Shown one piece after another: positions 43,185 to 51,785 of a stretch of DNA of 64,000 nt (position 1 is the first letter of the stretch; the number at the start of each line of letters is the position of its first letter). The DNA is taken from NCBI RefSeq assembly GCF_015082335.1, contig NZ_BLRL01000010.1:62001-126000 (forward strand). Reading direction: 5' to 3'. A model generated the notes under the pieces. The model saw only the letters and a program-made list of their open reading frames with translations. It was not told where the DNA came from and did no database searches. Source of the DNA: Moritella sp. F3. GTDB lineage: Bacteria; Pseudomonadota; Gammaproteobacteria; Enterobacterales; Moritellaceae. A program made the translations under genes and the position numbers.

Positions 43185-44324
43185 TTAATTAACGAGTGCG
43201 AGCTCAGTATCAATATCAAACAAATGGCAATGCGACATATCAAAATGCATATAGTGACTTTCACTATGCTGAATATTAATCTTTGGATCAAAATGACAAC
43301 GGGCAATGATCTGTTCTTGCCCTAATGCGCAATAGAGATACATTTCATTACCCATCGATTCCACGACTTTGATGTAGGTGAGTTCAATATTCTGTTCTTG
43401 AGCTGTTGCTGCTTCTTCAGATGGCGCAACGAGAGATATGTGCTCTGGGCGTAATCCAAACCAAACTTGTTGACCGATTTTATCCGTCACTTTTTCCGCT
43501 TTGTCGCTGGGTAATAAAAATTGAGCACCATTATCTAACTGGATGTAAGTTGCATTATTTTCTTGGCTTACTGTCGCGCGGAGTAAATTCATTGCAGGTG
43601 AACCAATAAAGCCAGCGACGAATTTATTTGCGGGTGAGTGATACAAGTTCATTGGCGTATCAACTTGCATTATTTTACCTTGATCAAGCACACAAATGCG
43701 ATCACCGAGTGTCATTGCCTCAACCTGATCATGTGTGACATAAATCATCGTTGCATTCTGGCCTTCGGCTTTTAAATTATGATGTAATTGGGCAATACTG
43801 ATACGGGTGGATACACGTAATTTAGCATCTAAGTTAGACAAAGGTTCATCAAATAAAAATACATCGGGTTTACGTACCATCGCTCGCCCTAATGCTACGC
43901 GCTGGCGTTGACCACCTGACATTTCACCGGGTTTACTGTCCAATAAATGTGTAATTTCTAATGTTTCAGCCGCATCACTAATACGACGTTCTATTTCGCG
44001 TTTATTGATTTTTTGCTGCTTTAAACCAAACGCCATATTTTCATATACAGACATGTGCGGGTATAGAGCGTAGTTTTGAAAAACCATAGAGATACCGCGA
44101 TCTTTCGGCGGTAAATTATTGACGCATTTGTTACCGATCATGATCTGGCCATCACTGATGTCTTCTAATCCCGCGATCATGCGTAACGTCGTTGATTTTG
44201 CACAGCCCGACGGACCAACAAAGACCATAAACTCACCTTCATGGATCGTAAGGTCGATACCGTGAACAGCTTTAAATCCATTTGGATACACTTTTTCTAC
44301 CTGACGTAATATTACTTCAGCCAT
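43185..44324 (-). CDS. ABC importer ATPase, UgpC/MalK type
   Basis: This 379-residue ATPase of the CUT1 carbohydrate-importer family has Walker A at 37-45 (GPSGCAKST, with Ala in place of the usual last Gly), Q-loop VFQNYALYPH, signature MSGGQRQRVALGRAM, Walker B DVFLFDEPLSNLD and H-loop VTHDQ. The C-terminal TOBE regulatory domain is present (FGLRPEHISL). It is the last gene of the minus-strand operon containing two permeases, a binding protein and two hydrolases. The substrate class is sugar or glycerol-phosphate-like. The exact ligand is unknown. Confidence 0.92.
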   Translation of the reverse strand: MAEVILRQVEKVYPNGFKAVHGIDLTIHEGEFMVFVGPSGCAKSTTLRMIAGLEDISDGQIMIGNKCVNNLPPKDRGISMVFQNYALYPHMSVYENMAFGLKQQKINKREIERRISDAAETLEITHLLDSKPGEMSGGQRQRVALGRAMVRKPDVFLFDEPLSNLDAKLRVSTRISIAQLHHNLKAEGQNATMIYVTHDQVEAMTLGDRICVLDQGKIMQVDTPMNLYHSPANKFVAGFIGSPAMNLLRATVSQENNATYIQLDNGAQFLLPSDKAEKVTDKIGQQVWFGLRPEHISLVAPSEEAATAQEQNIELTYIKVVESMGNEMYLYCALGQEQIIARCHFDPKINIQHSESHYMHFDMSHCHLFDIDTELALVN

Positions 44325-44353
44325 TATGATTTCCGTATTATTTGTGGTTATTA

Positions 44354-45106
44354 TTAGCGCTGATTAATTGTCATCAACAAATCAGTATTAAAGTCAGCAA
44401 CTGAATACAAGACGATATCCGCATAAGGCTGCAATTCGTCTTCGCTTGCTGTACCCGTTAAAACACCTATGGTGCTCGCGCCTGCATTACGGCCAAATTT
44501 CATATCAGAGACGGTGTCGCCAAACATGATCACTTGCTGCGGTGCTAAATCGCAGACCTGGCAAAAAGCATTCAATAATGCGGGGGCTGGTTTAGGCGCA
44601 ATATCGCCATCGGAATAACCAACAAAGTCGAATAAATCGTGTAGTTGAGTCTGCATTAAACTGTAGAGGGTGGCGTCTTTACTATCTGCGGTGGCAATAC
44701 CCAATTTGAAGCCTTGTGCTTTTAGTTCCATTAGCTTGTCTTTAACCTCGGGCAAAGCTTGGATCAGGGCTGGGTTATCTTCTACTTGTTTATTGAATAG
44801 TTTTTTTACGGTCTGACAGAATATATTTTTATCACTGCTTAATTGCAGTAATTGATACCAGGCTTCAGCTGTGTCCTCGACAGGGTTGGAAGCCAGCAGT
44901 CCATGATTATCAACATAGTCACCGTACACGCCAATGGCTGCGAGCAAAGTAGTCATATCTACGTTGGTTTGATGATTATCGCAGCTACTTTCAGTTGGAT
45001 AAGCGTTAAGGGTATCTGCCGCGGCGCCTTTGGCTACTTGTAGCCACATTTGATGAAATTCGAGTAAGGTGCCATCTTTGTCGAATAGTAATCCTTTAAT
45101 TTCCAT
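44354..45106 (-). CDS. HAD-superfamily phosphatase (phosphoglycolate phosphatase-like)
   Basis: This 250-residue HAD hydrolase has motif I GLLFDKDGTLLEF (the first Asp is the nucleophile), motif II LGIATADS and motif III with the acidic pair GDTVSDM. The alpha-helical cap lies between motifs I and II, as in Gph-type enzymes. Its start overlaps the end of the PHP hydrolase gene by 11 bases, so the two are translated together. In an importer operon it probably dephosphorylates the imported compound or its product. This is inference. Confidence 0.9.
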   Translation of the reverse strand: MEIKGLLFDKDGTLLEFHQMWLQVAKGAAADTLNAYPTESSCDNHQTNVDMTTLLAAIGVYGDYVDNHGLLASNPVEDTAEAWYQLLQLSSDKNIFCQTVKKLFNKQVEDNPALIQALPEVKDKLMELKAQGFKLGIATADSKDATLYSLMQTQLHDLFDFVGYSDGDIAPKPAPALLNAFCQVCDLAPQQVIMFGDTVSDMKFGRNAGASTIGVLTGTASEDELQPYADIVLYSVADFNTDLLMTINQR

Positions 45107-46598
45107 GGGTATTTTTCTCTTCCATTAATTCGCCCCAAGTATTTACCTGAGGGTGGCTAAAGATAGTTTTGGTCGCGTTATAAATCGGGTTTATGAGCCC
45201 TTCAAATGCTGCGACGCAGCTGTCGCTGTTTTCACTCAATGTAGCGCGACGAATATCAATACGTAACCAAGCATAGTTGCTCATATCCACTTGGAAATGA
45301 CGCGCTTCGCTGGTTAGTTTTATACGGTTTATCACCTCACCATCAGCGATACATTCGGCATAATATGCAGTGCGTTTATCTGTAATGGCGAGGTGATAAT
45401 CGATAACCTTATTACCGACATCCTGACCCGGTAATACCGTGCCATTATTAATTTGAAAATCCAAACCACATTGGCGTTCTAGATAAATATGCCCTTGACG
45501 TAAGCCCTGTAAAATACCGTTACCTGATAGCGTATCGGCATAGACAAACGTACTTGGATCGCCATAAATAGACGGTTCCGTTGCATTAGCGTTACGTTCA
45601 TGAGGTGCTAAGTGTGAGTCACTACCGCCAACGGCTGCAATGCGATGGCCACAATTCCATAACTGTGTGAGTAAGGTTAATGCGCCCTCTGTGGCTTTCG
45701 GTGATGTCGGCCATGTTGGGTCACAGCAAACTTCCAAGGTATTTACTTTATTTAGTGCGATGTCTTGGTAATGCCAATGCCATGGTTTCATCATCGGATG
45801 ATTAATGCTGATATTCCCTTCATCGCGGCCGACTAAACCAAGACCTTGTTCAATCAGCGCAGCACTTGAATAAGCGGCATTGAACATATTGAGCATACGG
45901 CGAGGGCCGTGAACATTAAAATGCCCCTGGTCTGTCGTGACCTCAATCGCAGGTAAAATTAATGTTTTGTCGGTAGCGGGTAATGCAGGGTGGCAAATAT
46001 TGTGTTCGGTAATAAAAAAGAAATCGAGGGCTTGTTGCTCGGCTATTTGTGCCGCTGCTGCAAGGGTATTATGTCCATCGGATAATAAGGTATGAGCGTG
46101 TAAATCACCGCGATACCAAGCTGCGTTATTATTTTTACTGTGCTGGTAATCAAAATGAATATTGTGGTCTAGCGGCGAGCCTGTATTAGCGAGCAAGCAG
46201 GTTTTAGTCGGTATTGCGAGTAATTGGTCGTTGCTGCTGCACTCAGGGGGGAACGGCTCATTTAACTCAACATCTATTTTAATATCAATAGCATAGTGCA
46301 TCGCCTTTGGTGTGCGGTTTTCACCTTCAAGATTGTATAAGTGTAATTGCCAATCACCAGCAGGGAGGTTTCCTGCAATACCGCCAAGTGAAGCAGATTC
46401 TGACGTTAAAATTAGCGTTTTATCGGTTTTTTGAAATAATAAATTAGCGCGTAATTGCTGCTCACTGTCATACAGATAAGCATATAAAAAGCCTTTTTTA
46501 ACTGTCGTACCAGTTAGGGTGAGGGTGTTAATATTAGCGCTAACATTAAAATTCAAAACGCGATGGCCAAAGACCAATTCACCGGTAAAATTCAACAT
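45096..46598 (-). CDS. PHP-domain metallohydrolase (CehA/McbA type)
   Basis: This 500-residue protein has an N-terminal beta-rich region of about 160 residues and a PHP domain with metal ligands in YRGDLHAHTLLSDGHNTL, FFITEHN, SINHPMMKPWHW and AVGGSDSHL. The CehA/McbA group includes carbaryl hydrolase and uncharacterised phosphoesterases. No signal peptide is evident. It lies between the binding protein gene and the HAD phosphatase gene in the operon. A phosphodiesterase followed by a phosphatase would suit use of an imported phosphodiester, but amide or ester substrates are also possible. Confidence 0.87.
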   Translation of the reverse strand: MLNFTGELVFGHRVLNFNVSANINTLTLTGTTVKKGFLYAYLYDSEQQLRANLLFQKTDKTLILTSESASLGGIAGNLPAGDWQLHLYNLEGENRTPKAMHYAIDIKIDVELNEPFPPECSSNDQLLAIPTKTCLLANTGSPLDHNIHFDYQHSKNNNAAWYRGDLHAHTLLSDGHNTLAAAAQIAEQQALDFFFITEHNICHPALPATDKTLILPAIEVTTDQGHFNVHGPRRMLNMFNAAYSSAALIEQGLGLVGRDEGNISINHPMMKPWHWHYQDIALNKVNTLEVCCDPTWPTSPKATEGALTLLTQLWNCGHRIAAVGGSDSHLAPHERNANATEPSIYGDPSTFVYADTLSGNGILQGLRQGHIYLERQCGLDFQINNGTVLPGQDVGNKVIDYHLAITDKRTAYYAECIADGEVINRIKLTSEARHFQVDMSNYAWLRIDIRRATLSENSDSCVAAFEGLINPIYNATKTIFSHPQVNTWGELMEEKNTHGN

Positions 46599-46706
46599 GG
46601 TAAATCCTTGCTGTTATTAGTTATGTTGGTGATGAATGTTGAACACTCACCACCAATATTTACTTTTACTTTTATTTTTAGTCTTATATTTATTTAGTTT
46701 TTTTAT

Positions 46707-46744
46707 CTATGCTTCTATTTCTTTTTATTTATATAGAGGCATAG
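46707..46744 (-). other. Stem-loop just after the binding-protein gene
   Basis: CTATGCTTCTAT (46707-46718) and ATAGAGGCATAG (46733-46744) pair at 11 of 12 positions, starting six bases after the binding-protein stop codon. On the minus strand it is followed by A residues rather than T, so it is not a terminator. Hairpins here in importer operons usually protect the binding-protein mRNA and raise its level. Confidence 0.55.
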
Positions 46745-46750
46745 GTAAGT

Positions 46751-48031
46751 TTAGCGATTCGCACGGTCTAGTGCGCGCTGCGCACGTTTAGCCGCTTGCT
46801 TAAGCGCTTTTTCAGCTGGAATATTTTCAATCAAGATCTGATCTGCAGCAATAGAAAGTGCATCCGTGATCTTGCCCTTCGTTGGGTCAAAGAAGTCCTG
46901 ACTTGCTGTACTTGCTTGCAGCAATGGGATCAAGGCTTGTGGGTTCTTAGCCGTGTAAGCTTGGTATGCTGGCACTTGTTTTACACTCTTACGTACTGGG
47001 ATATAACCTGTGGTCATAGACCAACGAGCGGTATTTTCTGCCGATGTGTAAAACTTCATGAATTCGAAAGCACCTTGTGCAGCATTATCATCAGTGCCTT
47101 TTGGCATCACAAAACTTACTGCGCCCGCTTGTGGTGCCGCTGGGTTATTCCCCCAACCTGGTTGCGTCGTCGCGCCGAGTTTAGTGAAATCAAGATCCCC
47201 TTGATCGCCTGATGAACCGGTATAACCCAACGCACGATCTTTCACTACATCATCAATGGTTTTGTACCAGTACTCCCAGCCTTGGCCACCGTGATGAATA
47301 CGCATTGTTTCATCTTCATGGATCCACTGACGGAAACTATTCCAAACGGTTATCCACTCAGGAGAATTAATTAAAATTGTTTTGCCGTCATCACTAATGA
47401 TTTTTCCGCCATTAGAATAGGCCGCATCAATTAAATTTTCTTCACCCCACATCGGCTCCCAACCATAAAATGTCGTGTTACCTTTAGCATCTTTTTTGGT
47501 GACAGCAGCAGACACTTTCGCTACACCTTGCCATGTGCTTAAGTCTTTTGCGGTGAAACCATGATCAGCTAATACTTGTTTGTTGTAATAGAAGATCTGC
47601 GTGGTGCCATAAGCGGGAAGTCCGTAGACCTCACCATTTTCGGCAGTGACTTGATCGCGAAATGCATCAAGAAAATCAGCATAGTTAAAGCTGCTATCCA
47701 TGTAAGGGCGAATATCTCGAGTCAGATTTCGCGCTACCATCATTTTCGCTTGGCTAGAATAAAGTAAGGCAAATTCAGGTGCGGTTTTTGATGCTAAACC
47801 AGCTTGTAATTTTTGATATGTTTCATCGTAATTACCCTGCTGCGCACTCTTAATGACATAGTCTTGCTGGCTACTGTTAAATTCAGATACCAGAGAGGTC
47901 ATTAACTGCTGCTGCTTTGAGCCACCAGAATACCAAAAGTCCACTTCGGTTTTCGCCATTGCGCTACCTGCGAACGAAAATGCGCCCACTGCGTAGCTAG
48001 AACATACAATTGCTAATGTTTTCAGTTTCAT
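46751..48031 (-). CDS. ABC importer periplasmic binding protein, UgpB-like
   Basis: This 426-residue type 1 solute-binding protein has a signal peptide ending near SAMA. The mature segments VDFWYSGGSKQQQL, GNYDETYQKLQAGLASKTAPEFALLYSSQA and QIFYYNKQVLADHGF resemble the glycerol-3-phosphate binding protein UgpB. MKFYTSAENTARWSMTTGYIPVRKSV is a CUT1 binding-protein hallmark. The substrate could be glycerol-3-phosphate, glycerophosphodiesters or a sugar. It is encoded between the permeases and the hydrolases. Confidence 0.9.
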   Translation of the reverse strand: MKLKTLAIVCSSYAVGAFSFAGSAMAKTEVDFWYSGGSKQQQLMTSLVSEFNSSQQDYVIKSAQQGNYDETYQKLQAGLASKTAPEFALLYSSQAKMMVARNLTRDIRPYMDSSFNYADFLDAFRDQVTAENGEVYGLPAYGTTQIFYYNKQVLADHGFTAKDLSTWQGVAKVSAAVTKKDAKGNTTFYGWEPMWGEENLIDAAYSNGGKIISDDGKTILINSPEWITVWNSFRQWIHEDETMRIHHGGQGWEYWYKTIDDVVKDRALGYTGSSGDQGDLDFTKLGATTQPGWGNNPAAPQAGAVSFVMPKGTDDNAAQGAFEFMKFYTSAENTARWSMTTGYIPVRKSVKQVPAYQAYTAKNPQALIPLLQASTASQDFFDPTKGKITDALSIAADQILIENIPAEKALKQAAKRAQRALDRANR

Positions 48032-48037
48032 GTTTAT

Positions 48038-48976
48038 TTACTCTTTTACGCCGTTATCGGCAATGCCGGACAAAATTGTTTTTTGACAAATAATGAATAG
48101 AATCAACAGTGGCATTACTGCAATGGTGCTTGCTGCCATAATCTGTGACCAGTTTAAGCCGTAGTTACCTTCGGCAATAAAGAACTGCCTGATCCCCGTT
48201 GCAATCAAATTAAGATCTTGTGAGGTGATAAGTAGGCTTGGCCACATATAACTGTTGTAGTTAGTAATAAAGGTAATCAAGAACAAGGTAGCTAACGCTG
48301 CTTTGCACTGTGGTAGCACGATTGCCCAAAGAATTTTAATTTCTCCAGCGCCATCAATTCGGGCCGCTTCAATCAGTGATGGATGCACTTTTAAAAATAC
48401 TTGGCGCAGGTAAAATACCCCGAATACACTGGCGGCATTCGAGATGATTAAACCGGTGTGGCTATCAAGTAAGCCCATATTCGCCAAGGTAATGTAAGAC
48501 GGAATATAAGTCACGGCGCCGGGTAGCATGTAACAAGCCATGACGATGAAATAGAGCACGGTACGCGACTTAAATTTAAGTTGGGTGATGGCATAGGCAA
48601 ACATTGCCGAGTTAATCATGACGATTAGCGTAGTGAAAAATGCTACGCTGAAACTGTTCATTATGTACAAACCAAACGGCGCACTTTCAAATGTGTCGAC
48701 AAATGTTTGCCAATGAAATGTGTCCGGCAAGATGTTCAGTGGATTACTAAATATCTCATCGTTGGTTTTCATTGAACCCGATATCATCCATACAAACGGG
48801 AACACCATAATCAAACCAGACGCGCTTAAAAAGCCGTGTTTTACTATCAAGCTAGCGAATGATTTCATTAATGCATTCATCGGTGTTGCTGGTTTTATCA
48901 TTTTGCTATTTGCTGTTATTTTTGCTTCGCTACCTTGGTCATGTCCCAAGGGTAAATCAATAGATTGAGTGCTCAT
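48038..48976 (-). CDS. ABC importer permease, UgpE/MalG type
   Basis: This 312-residue inner-membrane permease has six membrane segments after a polar N-terminus of about 38 residues. The cytoplasmic EAA loop reads EAARIDGAGEIKILWAIVLPQCK, which docks on the ATPase. SMKTNDEIF and the C-terminal QKTILSGIADNGVKE fit CUT1 permeases of the MalG/UgpE type. It begins 11 bases after the stop of its partner permease. Confidence 0.93.
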   Translation of the reverse strand: MSTQSIDLPLGHDQGSEAKITANSKMIKPATPMNALMKSFASLIVKHGFLSASGLIMVFPFVWMISGSMKTNDEIFSNPLNILPDTFHWQTFVDTFESAPFGLYIMNSFSVAFFTTLIVMINSAMFAYAITQLKFKSRTVLYFIVMACYMLPGAVTYIPSYITLANMGLLDSHTGLIISNAASVFGVFYLRQVFLKVHPSLIEAARIDGAGEIKILWAIVLPQCKAALATLFLITFITNYNSYMWPSLLITSQDLNLIATGIRQFFIAEGNYGLNWSQIMAASTIAVMPLLILFIICQKTILSGIADNGVKE

Positions 48977-48987
48977 CCGTATTTTCC

Positions 48988-49908
48988 TTAGTAATATATC
49001 CAGCGTTTACCCATCTCGGTATTAATCAATGTTAATACACCGGTGATAGCTAAAATGATGAGTGATGTTGCTGCTGCTGGGCCCATATCATATTGCTCAA
49101 ATGCTTGCTGATAGAACAAATATAATAGTGTACGGGTACTGCCGCTTGGGCCGCCTTGCGTTAATATTTGGAATTGATCAAAGGCTTGTACCGAATTGAT
49201 CATGTTGACAATAATAAGGAAAAACGTGGTTGGCGAAATCAGTGGTAAAGTGATTTTAATGAAGCGAGTTAGTGGGCTACAGCCATCAATTAATGATGCT
49301 TCATAGAGTGACTCTGGTATCTTGTTTAATGCACTAATGAAAAATAACATGGTCCAGCCAACTGCTTGCCAGACTGTTACGATCACCACGACAGTCATTG
49401 CTGTATCACCACTTTCTAACCAAGGTATCGGGTCGATGCCCACTTTGCCGAGCAGTAAATTTGCTAAACCTGATTTGGTTTCAAATACCCATGACCAGAC
49501 GATAGATACAGCCACTGTTGGCGTGATCCAAGGTGAGAAAATCACTGCGCGGTAAAGTTGGCTGCCGCGAAAGTTTTTATGCAGCAATAAGGCAAAGCCC
49601 AATCCTAACATCACCGTCGGAATAACAACGCCCAGTGAAAACAGGAAGGTATTGTAAAGCGCCTCAGTAAAGTAACTATCTTCAATCATATATTGATAGT
49701 TTTCAAAACCGACGTAGCTGTATTCTGGGGAGATATAATCCCAGTCAGTAAAGCTGATGTAGATGCTCCAACCAAATGGCACAATCCAAAAAGCCAATAG
49801 CGGGATCAATAAAGGCGCTATAAATAATAGTACCTTTAGTTTCTCCGACATAGTACGCGACATAGTGTGGGAGGTGGCACGTGATAGTGTGTGTGAATTA
49901 ATCTTCAT
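48988..49908 (-). CDS. ABC importer permease, UgpA/MalF type
   Basis: This 306-residue permease with six membrane helices carries the EAA loop EASLIDGCSPLTRFIKITLPLISP and FDQFQILTQGGPSGSTRTLLYLFYQQAF, a strong UgpA-type signature. It is the first gene of the importer operon. A LysR gene lies 116 bases upstream on the same strand. Confidence 0.93.
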   Translation of the reverse strand: MKINSHTLSRATSHTMSRTMSEKLKVLLFIAPLLIPLLAFWIVPFGWSIYISFTDWDYISPEYSYVGFENYQYMIEDSYFTEALYNTFLFSLGVVIPTVMLGLGFALLLHKNFRGSQLYRAVIFSPWITPTVAVSIVWSWVFETKSGLANLLLGKVGIDPIPWLESGDTAMTVVVIVTVWQAVGWTMLFFISALNKIPESLYEASLIDGCSPLTRFIKITLPLISPTTFFLIIVNMINSVQAFDQFQILTQGGPSGSTRTLLYLFYQQAFEQYDMGPAAATSLIILAITGVLTLINTEMGKRWIYY

Positions 49909-50024
49909 GCTGAGTTTGTCCTTAACTGTATGGAAGCATCATAGAGTGGCACTGTGACAAATTTGCTTGTGTCATCATCATATTTTCCATCGTCAGACAT
50001 AAGAAAAAGTGATGGCTATATCGA

Positions 50025-50942
50025 TTACGCATTAGAAAAAACTACTGGGTTAGCATCATTGCTATTTGGTTGTCTGCTGTATTGTTGCTCTAGCCAATCG
50101 CAAAAAAAATTTACTTTGGCGCTACGCTTATTGGCTGTAATGATGTAATGGCTTGAATCTGAGGGCATACTGCCTTCCATCGCCAGCACCAGTTCGCCAG
50201 ATACCAGTGCTTTTTCCGCGACTAACGAGCGAACTAGCATTAAGCCAATGCCTTGCTTTACGGCTTCTAAAGCATGTAGTGAATTACTTATTTCGAGTTG
50301 AATATTAGGTGAGACGGGCGGAATATCATGATGACATAACCATTGCATCCAGCTTTCTTCATAACCTTTGACTTGAATGGCGGGCAGTTGCGAAATATCA
50401 TTTTTTTCTAGTGCATCAAAATGTTGTTGTTTGAATGCAGGGCTACACACCATGCTCCATTGCTCTTGGCATAGGCGTTTTGCTTGAGTGTCTTCGCTGT
50501 CGATAAAACCATTGGTGATCTCAACATCGGCATCACTGCAGGGCTGTCGAGATGGCCAATCAACTAACGTCAGATCTAATTTAATAAAGGCAAATTTATT
50601 GGTGAAATTAGCTAATTTGGGGATTAACCAATTGTGGCAAAATGATGTATTTATTTTAATGCGCAAGACATCAGATTGTTGTTGACCAAATAGTATTTGA
50701 GTTTGTAATTTAAGGTGTTGCAGTGATCCAGATACCACGGGTAAGTACTGCTGTGCGGCTTGGGTTAATGTCACGCCACGTTGATTACGAATAAACAAAG
50801 TACAATTAAGGAATAGTTCAAGATTTTTTAGCTGTTGGCTTACAGCGGCTTGAGTCACGTGCAGTTCACGCGATGCCGCGCCTATTGAGCCGAGCCGAGA
50901 TACTGCTTCGAAAGCTAATAATGAACGTTGTGGTGGAAGCAT
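50025..50942 (-). CDS. LysR family transcriptional regulator (GcvA-like)
   Basis: This 305-residue LysR protein has the GcvA/AmpR-like start LPPQRSLLAFEAVSRLGSIGAASRELHVTQAAVSQQLKNLE, with the helix-turn-helix at about residues 20-40. The effector-binding domain covers about residues 90-295. It lies just upstream of the importer operon in the same orientation and is its probable regulator. Lack of divergence is less usual for LysR genes. Confidence 0.92.
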   Translation of the reverse strand: MLPPQRSLLAFEAVSRLGSIGAASRELHVTQAAVSQQLKNLELFLNCTLFIRNQRGVTLTQAAQQYLPVVSGSLQHLKLQTQILFGQQQSDVLRIKINTSFCHNWLIPKLANFTNKFAFIKLDLTLVDWPSRQPCSDADVEITNGFIDSEDTQAKRLCQEQWSMVCSPAFKQQHFDALEKNDISQLPAIQVKGYEESWMQWLCHHDIPPVSPNIQLEISNSLHALEAVKQGIGLMLVRSLVAEKALVSGELVLAMEGSMPSDSSHYIITANKRSAKVNFFCDWLEQQYSRQPNSNDANPVVFSNA

Positions 50943-51020
50943 ACATAACCTTAACCATAAAATAGCTAAGGTAGTGTATTTTTATGACAGTATGATGAAA
51001 CTCATTGATACGACTACTTA

Positions 51021-51374
51021 TTAATGGCTAATCGTGGTTGAAAAGACATTAATAATGACACTGCCGAGTAAGATCAAGCTTATTCCTAAGATGGCAACCC
51101 AGTCGAGCTGTTGGCCATACCACAACCAGCTAATCATAGTGACAAGTACGATACCAGCCCCACACCAGACCGCATATGCGATACCAATCGGCACTGATTT
51201 GATGGTGATCGACAGTAAAAAAAATGCCAACGCATAGCAAATTAATACAATCGCACTTATTAATGGTTGACTGAATTGCTGAGTTTTTGGTAATAGCGAA
51301 GTCGCGATCACCTCAAAGATTATCGCAAGCAGCAGTAATAAATTAGGTGGCATGGTTGTCAGTATTTTCAGCAT
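51021..51374 (-). CDS. Small multidrug resistance (SMR) efflux protein
   Basis: This 117-residue protein with four membrane helices has the proton-coupling glutamate in helix 1 (IIFEVIATSLLP) and the SMR core GIAYAVWCGAGIVLVTMISWLWYG. EmrE-like members export quaternary cations, while Gdx/SugE-like members export guanidinium. The W-C-G-A-G segment is closer to EmrE/MdtI types. The start at 51374 gives seven residues before a second Met. It lies upstream of the LysR gene on the same strand with a 78-base gap. Confidence 0.92.
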   Translation of the reverse strand: MLKILTTMPPNLLLLLAIIFEVIATSLLPKTQQFSQPLISAIVLICYALAFFLLSITIKSVPIGIAYAVWCGAGIVLVTMISWLWYGQQLDWVAILGISLILLGSVIINVFSTTISH

Positions 51375-51785
51375 GGCTTTTTATCGTTTCTATCAATATT
51401 AATGAGCGCGCCACAATACCTGAATAACATGACAGTATCCAGCGCGTCAGTATTAGATTTATTGATGTAGCTGTTAATTTAAATTAATGCTTGGGTATAA
51501 GCGGTAAGTGATTTGTATATGTTGATATAGGATCTTGATTTTGTACATCCGTGAGTTGGTTTTTTAGTAATTAGTTATAAATAACTCACTGAAATCACTT
51601 GGTAAACATTTGAGGGGACACTTGTGCACTTATTGTTCAGGCTGTTAATTTGACCGCTTGTTTATAAGGTGTTGTATAAACAGGCTAATTTCAATTTATG
51701 TAAGTTTTCAATTTAAGTGTAAATACTGATGGATCATTCTAGAGTACGGGTGTAAGCTCACTTCAACTTTTAGGGAGACCGCTAT
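51375..51785. other. Intergenic region before the reductase/desaturase operon
   Basis: This 411-base gap has no supported gene. It separates the divergent SMR gene from the reductase gene and holds their promoters. AGGGAGA just before the ATG at 51786 is a good ribosome binding site. No clear fatty-acid-regulator palindrome stands out. Confidence 0.5.

Noticed and set aside
43115..43306. Minus-strand frame after the importer ATPase
   Set aside because: It lies in the terminator and in another frame of the ATPase end; no protein family is seen.
49909..50024. Possible Pho box before the Ugp-like operon
   Set aside because: TGTGACA and TGTCATC fragments occur but not with 11-base spacing in one orientation.
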